This document shows positions 1 through 6,558 of a stretch of DNA of 8,464 bases, piece after piece. This stretch comes from Planctomycetales bacterium (GTDB lineage Bacteria > Planctomycetota > Phycisphaerae > SM23-33). The notes under the pieces were generated by a model that did not search any database, was not told the origin of the DNA, and was given only the letters and a program-made list of their open reading frames with translations. Numbering within the stretch: the first letter of the stretch is position 1; each line of letters begins with the position of its first letter. The stretch spans positions 1-8,464 of the forward strand of contig DAOVLS010000082.1 in NCBI GenBank assembly GCA_030631125.1, read 5' to 3'. The translations under genes were made by a program, and so were the position numbers.

Positions 1-850
1 CTTTTCCGCGGAACTTCCGAAGGACCTTGTCCGGGTCGGCAACGGCCTTGAGAGGAAGGTCGGTTTTGACCTGCTCGCCCATTCTGGCCAGGCTTCCAGC
101 CGCTGCTATACGCACCGCCGGTTCCTGGTTTTTCTCCTTCAGCAACCGGCTCAGAATAAATACGGACCTCGCATTGGGCAATCGTCCCAGGGACTGGACG
201 GCTATGATGCGGTCCTCCATGAACTGGCTCTTTGTGAAGGCCTCCAGCAGGGCAAGCGAACGTTCGTCGCCGAGTTGCGCCAGGGCCTCGACCACCTGCA
301 ACTGGACCACGGGGTCTCGGTCCGTGCGCTGAAGGCTTTTCAGGGGCGCCTTGGCGCTCGGTTCACCCATCCTGCCCATCACCATCGCCGCAGTGGCGCG
401 GACCCACTTGTCCTTGTGCTGGATCATTCCGCCCAGTTGACCGGTACAAGAGTCGTCCCCCAGGCGATGAAGGGCGTAGATTATCGCGCATTTCAGTTTC
501 GGATAATCGTCGGTGTCCTTGATCATTTTCAGCAGGGCCGGTTTTGCCGGTCCATAGCGGACATCGCCAATCGCCATAGCGGCTGCGAAGCGGACCGGAG
601 CTTGATCGTCCCGCAGCGACTGAAGCATTATCGCGCCGCCAGCTGAACCTTCCGCCGCCGCCAGGGCCTCAAGGGCCTTCATGCGGACCTTGGGGTCGGG
701 GTCTTCTGCCGCCTGGTGCAGAGTTATCCGGGCGTCATTATAAGCGCGGACCGGATCGATCCGGACTTTCTCCCGGGAATGGCACCCGACAATCAATACC
801 GCTATAAGGACGCAAAAACCAACGCCGCGAGATACGAAGCCGTTTATCAT
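1..850 (-). CDS. HEAT-repeat lipoprotein (3' end outside window)
   Basis: My reading of the minus strand gives an uninterrupted frame of 283 codons from ATG at 850 to the left edge, so the C-terminus is missing. Residues 1-23 form a lipoprotein signal: a short N-region with one Arg, a hydrophobic stretch (about 11-21) and a lipobox LIVGC with Cys23 as the lipidation site. From about residue 50 to the end there are roughly seven degenerate HEAT/PBS-type repeats of about 32 residues, with recurrent signatures such as DPKVRMKALEAL, APVRFAAAMAIG, KWVRATAAMVMGRMG and PAVRIAAAGSLARMG. HEAT arrays form helical solenoids that bind proteins, so a scaffold or binding role at the membrane is likely; no catalytic motif is visible. 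The ATG overlaps the lnt stop as ATGA, implying translational coupling, and an AGAAGG Shine-Dalgarno-like run lies at 853-858. The residue after Cys23 is His, not Asp, which in the E. coli rule would favour outer-membrane sorting. The specific function is unknown. Confidence 0.85.
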   Translation of the reverse strand, partial: MINGFVSRGVGFCVLIAVLIVGCHSREKVRIDPVRAYNDARITLHQAAEDPDPKVRMKALEALAAAEGSAGGAIMLQSLRDDQAPVRFAAAMAIGDVRYGPAKPALLKMIKDTDDYPKLKCAIIYALHRLGDDSCTGQLGGMIQHKDKWVRATAAMVMGRMGEPSAKAPLKSLQRTDRDPVVQLQVVEALAQLGDERSLALLEAFTKSQFMEDRIIAVQSLGRLPNARSVFILSRLLKEKNQEPAVRIAAAGSLARMGEQVKTDLPLKAVADPDKVLRKFRGK

Positions 851-2655
851 GCCTTCTGGCCCTCTTTTTTTCCGGCTTGCCGCCGTAAAAACATTATTAA
901 AATCCCCGCCCCGGCAACGAGACAAACTGCCTGAGCGAAAAGATCACCAATAAGACTATATAAAGAAACTCTCTCGTCCACAAATGTTTTCATAACTATA
1001 TTGCCCGCCACCATTTTCCGATTACCGTTATGGCTGACTACATCTCGGATTCGCCCGGTCGAGTCGATATGGGCGCTGATTCCCGTATTGACCGCCCGGA
1101 CAACGGGCACGCGCCCTTCAATCGCACGGAAGACATATTGCACCAGGTGCTGATCCAGTTCCGTCGATGCGTGCTCGCCGCACACAAACCACCCGTCGTT
1201 TGAGATATTTACAAGCATGTCCACGCGTTTTTTTCGTCCCTGGACCACCATGCCTCGACAGACGCGGGCAAAAGAGCCTTCATAGCAAATCGGCACAGCG
1301 AAGCGAATTTCTTTATTCTCTTGGACGGAGATCGTGAACGGGACAGGGGACTTTCCCGGTTCGAGTTGCGGCATCACGTCCGGGACGACCCGGCGAATCT
1401 GTCGATGAAGCCAAGGCCAGGACTCCCGAAACGGCACGCACTCGCTGAAGGGTACCAGGTGCATTTTGTCGTAGCGTCCCTTCAACCGAAGCCGACCTGT
1501 TTTGTCGCGGTCAAACAGCAGGGCGGAGTTGCTCCTCCGGTTATCCGCCCCGGTCCGGTCGGCCGGCATCGACCCGCCGGCAAGGAGCGGGCAATCCAAC
1601 TCCGAAACCAGACGACCAAGCGAGCGGAGATTCCGCTGATACGTGCGGATCAGTTCCCTCGCTTCAGGGTCGAATGACGCGGCGTCCAGACGCCGCCAAT
1701 AGTCCGGGTCCATGTTTCCGAAGCCCAACATGCTTTCAGGCCAGACCACAAGGTTACAGCCGGCTTCGGTTAAATGGTGCGAATCGGACAGGTGCGCGCC
1801 GAATATAGCCTGCGGCGATGCGGGACGCCTGGACAATGAGATCGGAAACGCCTGCTGCACTACGCCGACCACAGGGCCGGGGCGGGTTCTGTCCTGGTTG
1901 AGACGGTACTCCCCATAACCAAGCAGCGCCGCCGCAGATACGATGCTGACGCCCAACGCAACGCCTATCTGTCGCGTCAACTTACCGCCGCGAGGCGTCC
2001 TGACGAACAGAGGCTGGGCCAGGGCGTCGATAATCGCCCCGTTGACCATCGCAACGAAGAACGAAATGCCGTACTCGCCGGTAACGTCGGCAATCTGAAT
2101 CAGGTGAAGACGCCGGTACTGACTCTCTGCCAGCGACAGCCAGGGGAATCCGCTCAAATCGGCGGGCAGCATAGGCCAGAGCGCGTAAGCCATCGCGTAT
2201 TCAAGCGCGACCCACACCACCGGCAGCGTTATCCAGACAGGCCATCCACGACGAAACGCCCGGCGGACCAGGAGCCCAGCCGCCAGCCAGTAAAGACCCA
2301 GATAGAGAATCAGTACGAAGTACCCCCCCGGCGTAATCCAGGTCAGCCAGTAAATCCCGCCCGCCCAGAAGATCACCCCTCCCAGCCAGGACCAGAGTAT
2401 CGCCCATCCGCCCTTGTGCCCCGCCACCACAGCCAGACCCCACGGCACCAGCGCTATGTATGCGAGATACCAGTTGTCGAACGGGGCGTAACATATAAGT
2501 AGAAGCGCGCCGGACAACACACACAGCAGCGCCACGCTCAGACGACGCCGAATGTCCAGACGACGCCGGAACACCTCCGGAGGCGCGTGCTTCTCCAGGG
2601 CCGCTATGTCGGCCTTGACCTTGGCTGGATTCAACGCGTGACGACGCTTGCTCAC
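847..2655 (-). CDS. lnt: Apolipoprotein N-acyltransferase
   Basis: Lnt transfers an acyl chain from a phospholipid to the N-terminal Cys of apolipoproteins in the inner membrane. I place the start at GTG 2655 (602 residues), not at the TTG 2676 seven codons upstream: GGAG at 2664-2667 lies 8 bases before the GTG, and the upstream TTG falls on a likely -10 box. The N-terminal half carries several hydrophobic segments (about residues 40-240), including GGIYWLTWIT and DVTGEYGISFF. The C-terminal half is a nitrilase-type domain with the expected triad: Glu307 in VVWPES, Lys397 in RYDKMHLVPFSE and Cys457 in VPICYEGSF, corresponding to E. coli Glu267, Lys335 and Cys387. NISNDGWF and the RAIEGRVPVVRAVNTGISA region are also typical. 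A final membrane helix lies near the end (AGAGILIMFL). It is longer than E. coli Lnt (512 residues), mostly from a charged N-terminal extension of about 35 residues and loop insertions. The lipoprotein gene downstream overlaps it. Confidence 0.95.
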   Translation of the reverse strand: MSKRRHALNPAKVKADIAALEKHAPPEVFRRRLDIRRRLSVALLCVLSGALLLICYAPFDNWYLAYIALVPWGLAVVAGHKGGWAILWSWLGGVIFWAGGIYWLTWITPGGYFVLILYLGLYWLAAGLLVRRAFRRGWPVWITLPVVWVALEYAMAYALWPMLPADLSGFPWLSLAESQYRRLHLIQIADVTGEYGISFFVAMVNGAIIDALAQPLFVRTPRGGKLTRQIGVALGVSIVSAAALLGYGEYRLNQDRTRPGPVVGVVQQAFPISLSRRPASPQAIFGAHLSDSHHLTEAGCNLVVWPESMLGFGNMDPDYWRRLDAASFDPEARELIRTYQRNLRSLGRLVSELDCPLLAGGSMPADRTGADNRRSNSALLFDRDKTGRLRLKGRYDKMHLVPFSECVPFRESWPWLHRQIRRVVPDVMPQLEPGKSPVPFTISVQENKEIRFAVPICYEGSFARVCRGMVVQGRKKRVDMLVNISNDGWFVCGEHASTELDQHLVQYVFRAIEGRVPVVRAVNTGISAHIDSTGRIRDVVSHNGNRKMVAGNIVMKTFVDERVSLYSLIGDLFAQAVCLVAGAGILIMFLRRQAGKKEGQKA

Positions 2656-2675
2656 AAAACAGACTCCATGTCCCA

Positions 2676-2704
2676 ATTATCAACAACGGTATTCTTACCG
2701 GCAA
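2676..2704 (-). promoter_or_regulatory. Candidate lnt promoter with internal palindrome
   Basis: On the minus strand TTGCCG (2699-2704) and GATAAT (2676-2681) are separated by 17 bases, matching sigma-70 consensus at 4/6 and 5/6 positions. Transcription would begin near 2669, which leaves the GGAG and GTG start at 2655 on the mRNA but excludes the TTG at 2676. The spacer contains a perfect inverted repeat, CGGTA-TTCT-TACCG (2687-2700), placed where a repressor could act. An alternative, TTGACC-17-AAGAAT, overlaps it (2691-2719). This is a consensus match by eye only. Confidence 0.4.
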
Positions 2705-2731
2705 CACCGCTACGGTCAAGTTTGCAGTTTG

Positions 2732-2788
2732 CGGAGCGGGCCACCGGTTACGCCGGGATGTGTAACCTTTACCACGGTGCCGGCTCCG
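2732..2788. repeat. Nested inverted repeat, long imperfect hairpin
   Basis: The arms CGGAGC (2732-2737) and GCTCCG (2783-2788) are perfectly complementary. Inside them CACCG (2742-2746) pairs with CGGTG (2775-2779), and directly stacked on that GTTAC (2747-2751) pairs with GTAAC (2762-2766) around a 10-base loop. Two further G-C pairs (2738-2739 with 2780-2781) are possible with a bulge. The total is about 16 to 18 base pairs in 57 bases, with an 8-base asymmetric bulge at 2767-2774. No U-run follows on either strand, so it is not an intrinsic terminator. Confidence 0.5.
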
Positions 2789-2811
2789 AGACGAGTGTAC
2801 GCGGCATACTT

Positions 2812-2854
2812 ATCGGCGCCCTGCGGCGTGGCGCCGGTCAGGCAGGTATGCCTG
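2812..2854. repeat. Two abutting hairpins
   Basis: CGGCGCC (2814-2820) and GGCGCCG (2830-2836) form a perfect 7-base stem with a 9-base loop, extendable by one GU and one AT pair to 2812-2838. Immediately adjoining it, CAGGCA (2839-2844) and TGCCTG (2849-2854) form a perfect 6-base stem with a 4-base GGTA loop. There is no gap between the two structures. The function is unknown. Confidence 0.5.
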
Positions 2855-2896
2855 TGCGCAAACTGAGTATAGGATCGGGCATGCCGAGAAAAGTCC

Positions 2897-2926
2897 TTGT
2901 GGAACAGTATCGAATGCGTGTACAAT
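2897..2926 (+). promoter_or_regulatory. Candidate promoter of the polysaccharide operon
   Basis: TTGTGG (2897-2902) and TACAAT (2921-2926) are separated by 18 bases on the plus strand. The -10 matches 5/6 of sigma-70 consensus; the -35 is weak at 3/6. Initiation near 2933 would give a leader of about 160 bases before the TTG at 3096, containing the short ORF at 3031-3102. Confidence 0.3.
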
Positions 2927-3030
2927 GAGCAAAAGTCAGGTACTCGGCGCCTTGTGTCCAGCGGTGCTGTTCGGTGGTGGCATATGACACGGATTGGTCG
3001 GAACGGCGTTGATTCAAGAGGAAGTATGAG

Positions 3031-3102
3031 GTGATCACAAGTCCTTTCAACTCTATGGCTGCGACTAATTCTATTTTGCGCGAAAGAGAACGACCTTGCT
3101 GA
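3031..3102 (+). CDS. Possible 23-residue leader ORF overlapping the next gene
   Basis: GTG at 3031 is preceded, 6 bases away, by the purine-rich AGAGGAAG (3017-3024), a better Shine-Dalgarno match than the one in front of the glycosyltransferase gene that follows. It encodes 23 residues (start MITSPFNSMAATN, end RERERPC) and stops at TGA 3100-3102, overlapping the downstream TTG start at 3096 in another frame. It has no recognisable domain or signal peptide. If translated, its likely role is translational coupling to the operon's first gene. Chance is a serious alternative because short ORFs are common. Confidence 0.25.
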   Translation: MITSPFNSMAATNSILRERERPC

Positions 3103-4160
3103 GCGCATTGTCATGGCAACCGCCTGCGGTCTTCGTCGCAGCGGCAATCGGAACGTTTCTAGCGGCCATTCCTGCCAGGGCCATCGGTTACCACAAGCAG
3201 ATAATGGACCATCCCGGTCATCGCTCCAGCCACAGCGTAGCCGTTCCCCGGACGGGCGGAATAGCCATCATCCTGGGCATGGCGGTGGCGGTGGCGATTT
3301 TCGGAAAGTTCACGTTCCCGTTCATGCTAGGCCTGGCGTCCGTTGCGCTTATTGCGTTTGTGAGCTTCCTGGACGACCTGGTTACCATCTCGTCGGCCCT
3401 GCGCCTGTTGGTGCATCTGATAGTAACCGGCGTTACGGTCAGGTTAATGGGGTTGGAGTTAACGGAGATACACCTGCCCTACTTCTCCCTGTATCCCGGC
3501 CAGTGGGGTGGATTGTGCGTATCGGTCCTTTTCGTCGCCGGTTTCGTGAATTTTTTCAACTTTATGGACGGTATCAACGGAATCTCCGTCGCGCAGGGCC
3601 TGTTCGGCGGGGCGACGCTGGCGATTCTGCTGCTGGCCGGCGGGGGAAACAACAGCGTCGTGGTCGCGGCTGCACTTGCCGGTGCGTGTATCGGGTTCTG
3701 CCCGCACAATTTCCCCAAGGCTAAAATGTTCATGGGCGATTCCGGTTCGACCATACTGGGTTACACACTGGCCATACTGACATTAATCGGCGCGAAACGC
3801 ACTTCCGTACCGTGGATAGCGTTCGTGCTGCCGCTGGGTGTGTTCATCTACGACGCGACCTTTACGCTGTGCAAGCGGATAGCCCGGCGGGAGAACTTCA
3901 TCAAGCCGCATCGCGAACATCACTACCAACTGCTTATTCGCTGTGGCTGGAGCCACGTCAGGGTTACCTCGCTCCAGGCGATTCTGATGATGCTGTGCGC
4001 GGGCGGGTCGCTGGCCTATTTCTTCGGCGGCGACGGTGTCAGGCTGGCGGTCTTGTGTGTCCTTCTGGCGGCGGCGGCCTGTTACAGCGTCCTGGTGCAC
4101 CGCTACTTCGCCGGACATCGCACCGATGCACCGACCCAGGAGCAGGAAAGGCAACAGTAA
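3096..4160 (+). CDS. WecA/WbpL-type undecaprenyl-phosphate glycosyl-1-phosphate transferase
   Basis: This polytopic membrane enzyme of the GT4/MraY superfamily transfers a HexNAc-1-phosphate from a UDP-sugar to undecaprenyl phosphate, the first step in building a lipid-linked polysaccharide. It has 354 residues, normal for the family. Visible motifs are DHP..RSSH....PRTGG (38-55), FLDDL with the Asp pair 93-94, NFFNFMDGINGI (152-163), MFMGDSGS (211-218), YDATFTL with Asp253, and HREHHYQ (272-278). The last resembles the HR.HAYQ form seen in WbpL-type QuiNAc/FucNAc transferases more than the WecA HIHH form, though this is from memory. About ten hydrophobic segments alternate with these loops. 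The start is TTG at 3096, with a weak GAGA six bases upstream; an in-frame TAA at 3066-3068 limits any extension. It heads an operon with a gap of only 2 bases to the next gene. The exact sugar specificity is inferred. Confidence 0.9.
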   Translation: MLSALSWQPPAVFVAAAIGTFLAAIPARAIGYHKQIMDHPGHRSSHSVAVPRTGGIAIILGMAVAVAIFGKFTFPFMLGLASVALIAFVSFLDDLVTISSALRLLVHLIVTGVTVRLMGLELTEIHLPYFSLYPGQWGGLCVSVLFVAGFVNFFNFMDGINGISVAQGLFGGATLAILLLAGGGNNSVVVAAALAGACIGFCPHNFPKAKMFMGDSGSTILGYTLAILTLIGAKRTSVPWIAFVLPLGVFIYDATFTLCKRIARRENFIKPHREHHYQLLIRCGWSHVRVTSLQAILMMLCAGGSLAYFFGGDGVRLAVLCVLLAAAACYSVLVHRYFAGHRTDAPTQEQERQQ

Positions 4161-4162
4161 AA

Positions 4163-5362
4163 TTGCGAATTCGGATATTGCATACTTTTTTCTACCCGGA
4201 CAAGTCCTCGGTCTCCCAGATAATCGGGGACGTGGCCTTCCATCTCGCCGCACAGGGGCATCAGGTGGATGTAATTGCCTCCCGTGGCGTCTATGAAGGC
4301 GGGAAGAGACTCCCCGCCGTCGAAGAAGCCTGCGGCGTCCTTATCCGGCGGGTCTGGAGCCCCAGCCTCGGGAAAAAGTCGATACTGACCCGACTGGCCG
4401 ACCTGGTCTGCTACAGCGTCGGAAGCCTGGTAATGGCGATGGCTTCGCTGCGAGCGGACAAGGTCGTGGTCCTTACCAATCCGCCGATGTACGCGCTGGT
4501 CGGCGTGCTGCTGAAACTCTTCAAGGCAGAGCGATACGTTTACGTCCTGATGGACCTGTACCCGGACGTCGCCGTCCGCGCCGGGTTGCTTCGCGAAAAC
4601 GGGCTGGTCGCCAGGCTGGCACGTCGGCTGACAAGGCTGACCTTCCGTCATGCCGAAACGATCGTTACGCTCGGAACGTGCATGGCCAGGGCGGTTGAAA
4701 ATTACGGTATCAACGTCGAAAAGATAAAAATCGTACGGAATTGGGCTTTCGAGAACGACGTCTCACCACTACCTCCGGAGCAAAACCCGCTACGGAAAGA
4801 AATGGGATACAAAGACGAGTTCGTCGTCATGTACTCCGGGAATATGGGCGTAACGCATCGATTCGATGATATTCTTCAGTCGGCTGTCAATCTGCGACAT
4901 CGCGACGATATCCGTTTCCTTTTCGTCGGCGGAGGGGTCAGGCGGAAGGAAATCGAAACTTTCGCCGAACGGCACAACCTCTCGTCGGTAACCGTCAGGG
5001 ACTACTTCCCCAGAGATAAACTCGGTATGTCCCTTCCTCTGGGTGATGCGCATTTTGTGAGCCTGGCGGAAGGTTTTGAAGGTCTGGTCGTACCGAGCAA
5101 GGCGTACGGTATAATGGCTGCGGGCAGACCCATTATCTATCAGGGCAGCGGCGAGGGCGAAATCGCCCGGATGCTCCGCGAAGAAGGCGGCGGCGAGGTC
5201 GTACCGCAGGGCGATGCGGATCGACTGACGGAGATAATCACCATCTGGGCTTCCGACCGCTCCGCCGCCCGGGCTGTCGGGCTGCGAGCACGGGAAGTCT
5301 TCGAGCGGGGATATACCGAGCGAATAGGCCTGCGGCATTATCAGGAAATACTGGAAGGTTGA
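4163..5362 (+). CDS. Glycosyltransferase family 4, WcaI/WbuB-like
   Basis: This is a GT-B fold cytoplasmic glycosyltransferase of 399 residues, probably adding the second sugar to the lipid-linked primer made by its upstream neighbour. The N-terminal Rossmann-like domain begins RILHTFFYPDKSSVSQ and contains a DLYPD motif (131-135). The C-terminal donor-binding domain shows YSGNMG (224-229), FLFVGGG (253-258) and the family signature EGFEGLVVPSK followed by AYGIMAAGRPII (303-325), strongly like WbuB/WcaI-type enzymes. The frame is open far upstream inside the previous gene, but I place the start at TTG 4163, 2 bases after that gene's stop. AGGAAAGG (4144-4151) gives a good ribosome binding site, and the protein then begins exactly where the family's first beta strand should. 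The stop is 3 bases before the epimerase start. Donor and acceptor cannot be deduced. Confidence 0.88.
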   Translation: MRIRILHTFFYPDKSSVSQIIGDVAFHLAAQGHQVDVIASRGVYEGGKRLPAVEEACGVLIRRVWSPSLGKKSILTRLADLVCYSVGSLVMAMASLRADKVVVLTNPPMYALVGVLLKLFKAERYVYVLMDLYPDVAVRAGLLRENGLVARLARRLTRLTFRHAETIVTLGTCMARAVENYGINVEKIKIVRNWAFENDVSPLPPEQNPLRKEMGYKDEFVVMYSGNMGVTHRFDDILQSAVNLRHRDDIRFLFVGGGVRRKEIETFAERHNLSSVTVRDYFPRDKLGMSLPLGDAHFVSLAEGFEGLVVPSKAYGIMAAGRPIIYQGSGEGEIARMLREEGGGEVVPQGDADRLTEIITIWASDRSAARAVGLRAREVFERGYTERIGLRHYQEILEG

Positions 5363-5365
5363 GAA

Positions 5366-6370
5366 ATGAAATACCTGGTAACCGGCGCGGATGGTTTTCT
5401 GGGAAGGCATTTTCTGTCCGCCCTGGCCCGGCGCGACATACCGGCCAGAGCGATGCTGCAGGAGAGCGTCGGAGACGTCTGCCTTCCGGGCGACCCGGAG
5501 ATCGTCCGTGCTGAACTGCTCAAGGACGAGACGCTGCCGGCCGCCGTCGAGGGCGTTACCCACGTCATTCACCTGGCTGCCCGTGTCCACATGATGAACG
5601 ACCCCGCCCCGGATCCGGAAAAGGCGTTCTTCGAGATCAACGTCGAAGGAACGCGAAGGCTCCTGAAAGCGGCGGCGTCCGCCGGTGTGTCGAGATTCCT
5701 GTTAATGAGCACCGTAAAGGCGATGGGCGAGGAGGATGAAGGCGTTTTCGACGAGAACACGCCTCCGAAACCAGCCAGCCCGTATGGTCGGAGCAAACTG
5801 GCGGCAGAGCGGGCCTTATTCGAGATGTCGCGGGAACACGGTATTCATGCCGTCGTGCTGCGACTTCCGATGGTCTATGGCCCCGGGGCCAAGGGAAACG
5901 TGCTGAAACTGCTCGCCGCCGCGGGAAGGGGAAGGAAACTGCCCTTCGGCGCCATCGACAATCGGCGGAGCATGGTTTACGTCGGCAATGTCGTAGATGC
6001 CGCAATGGCGGCAATCGAATCGGACCGCAGCGGCGGGCAGGTGTACCTCGTCTGCGACGAGAGGCCCTACAGCACGAAGGAGTTCTACTCCGCCATCTGT
6101 GAGGCAATGGGCGTCGAACCGCTCCTGCGAACCGTACCGCTCTGGCTGCTGAAACTCATGGGCTACTGCGGCGACGCCGCGGGATTCGTCATAAGGCGCA
6201 AAATGCCCATCGACAGCGGAGTTATCAGGCGCATCACCGGCGACCTGTGCTTCAGCCGGGATAAAATACTCGCTGAAATCGGCTTTGAACCGGGCGTTTC
6301 GCTACAGGAGGGAATCAGGCAGACCGCTCAATGGTACCAGAAAGGCTGCCCACCGACGCCGCCGGCGTAG
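5366..6370 (+). CDS. NAD-dependent epimerase/reductase, WbpV-like extended SDR
   Basis: This 334-residue nucleotide-sugar enzyme belongs to the extended short-chain dehydrogenase family. It has the Rossmann motif GADGFLG (7-13), HLAARVH (69-75), NVEGT (92-96), the catalytic Ser115/Thr116 in LMSTVKAMG, and YGRSK with Tyr140 and Lys144. The DNRRSMVYVGN region is shared with the GalE-like branch that includes WbpV and WreQ, 4-keto reductases for UDP-QuiNAc-type sugars. Pairing with a WbpL-like transferase supports, but does not prove, that it makes the UDP-sugar which that transferase uses. Other options are UDP-glucose or UDP-GlcNAc 4-epimerase, or a dTDP-sugar reductase. The ATG start is backed by GGAAGG at 5353-5358, 7 bases upstream. 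It is the last gene of the tight operon. No companion 4,6-dehydratase (WbpM type) is in the window. Confidence 0.88.
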   Translation: MKYLVTGADGFLGRHFLSALARRDIPARAMLQESVGDVCLPGDPEIVRAELLKDETLPAAVEGVTHVIHLAARVHMMNDPAPDPEKAFFEINVEGTRRLLKAAASAGVSRFLLMSTVKAMGEEDEGVFDENTPPKPASPYGRSKLAAERALFEMSREHGIHAVVLRLPMVYGPGAKGNVLKLLAAAGRGRKLPFGAIDNRRSMVYVGNVVDAAMAAIESDRSGGQVYLVCDERPYSTKEFYSAICEAMGVEPLLRTVPLWLLKLMGYCGDAAGFVIRRKMPIDSGVIRRITGDLCFSRDKILAEIGFEPGVSLQEGIRQTAQWYQKGCPPTPPA

Positions 6371-6456
6371 TCTGCAAGATTGCTCTAATCCGGCCGATTT
6401 CGTCGATCATTTTTTATTACGAAAACCGGGCAGTTTAATTTATAAAAAATATAAGT

Positions 6457-6485
6457 TTGACAACAATCGTATTATGCGGTAAAGT
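6457..6485 (+). promoter_or_regulatory. Promoter candidate for the PEP-CTERM gene
   Basis: A perfect -35 hexamer TTGACA (6457-6462) is followed after 17 bases by TAAAGT (6480-6485), matching the -10 consensus at 4/6. It sits in an AT-rich island (about 6404-6480), unlike the GC-rich coding sequence on either side, with A/T tracts just upstream resembling an UP element. Initiation near 6492 would leave a leader of about 67 bases before the ATG at 6559, so this gene is probably transcribed separately from the operon. Confidence 0.5.
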
Positions 6486-6509
6486 CATGTTTTGGTGCTT
6501 GGCGGTGAG

Positions 6510-6536
6510 TTGCTCAAAAGAGAATTGCTCGTTCTC
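6510..6536 (+). repeat. Direct repeat and small hairpin in the 5' leader
   Basis: TTGCTC occurs at 6510-6515 and again at 6525-6530, a spacing of 15 bases. GAGAA (6520-6524) and TTCTC (6532-6536) form a 5-base stem whose loop contains the second copy. The position just downstream of the promoter and upstream of the ribosome binding site would suit a regulator or RNA control element, but the repeats are short and could be chance. Confidence 0.3.
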
Positions 6537-6558
6537 ATTATGAAGGAGGATGTGCGGA

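Larger units (their letters stand above)
2656..3095. other. Divergent intergenic region rich in inverted repeats
   Basis: This 440-base stretch separates lnt from the polysaccharide operon and holds no convincing gene of normal size. Its middle contains consecutive complementary arms: 2732-2737 with 2783-2788 (CGGAGC/GCTCCG), enclosing 2742-2746 with 2775-2779 (CACCG/CGGTG) and 2747-2751 with 2762-2766 (GTTAC/GTAAC); 2794-2798 with 2806-2810 (one GU pair); 2814-2820 with 2830-2836 (CGGCGCC/GGCGCCG); 2839-2844 with 2849-2854 (CAGGCA/TGCCTG); and 2875-2878 with 2884-2887. Outward promoter candidates flank this block. It could be a multi-operator control region, a structured RNA, or chance pairing in GC-rich DNA. 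Confidence 0.5.

Noticed and set aside
27..646. Two plus-strand open frames at 27-332 and 275-646
   Set aside because: They are antisense shadows of the HEAT-repeat lipoprotein, whose repeats and lipobox are clear on the minus strand.
2652..2669. Five-codon ORF (ATG at 2669) ending in TGA that overlaps the lnt GTG
   Set aside because: Its ATG would lie at the predicted transcription start with no ribosome site. The GGAG it contains serves the lnt GTG.
2925..2987. 20-codon ORF starting at ATG 2925
   Set aside because: It has no ribosome binding site and its start overlaps the candidate -10 box.
2716..3147. Minus-strand open frame of 143 codons across the intergenic region
   Set aside because: It runs antisense over the operon leader and into the first gene, is rich in Arg/Ser/His with no domain-like pattern, and ends beside the lnt promoter. 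It reads as a chance frame.
6385..6420. Possible intrinsic terminator after the epimerase gene
   Set aside because: There is a T6 run at 6410-6415, but no stable GC-rich stem directly precedes it.
6500..6514. Sigma-54-like TGGC...TTGC element upstream of the PEP-CTERM gene
   Set aside because: Some PEP-CTERM genes are sigma-54 controlled, but here GG and GC are 9 bases apart instead of the required 10, and the distal half lacks CAC. The sigma-70-like match upstream is better.
6487..6543. 18-codon ORF starting at ATG 6487, just before the PEP-CTERM gene
   Set aside because: There is no Shine-Dalgarno sequence before it and its start falls at or upstream of the predicted transcription start.
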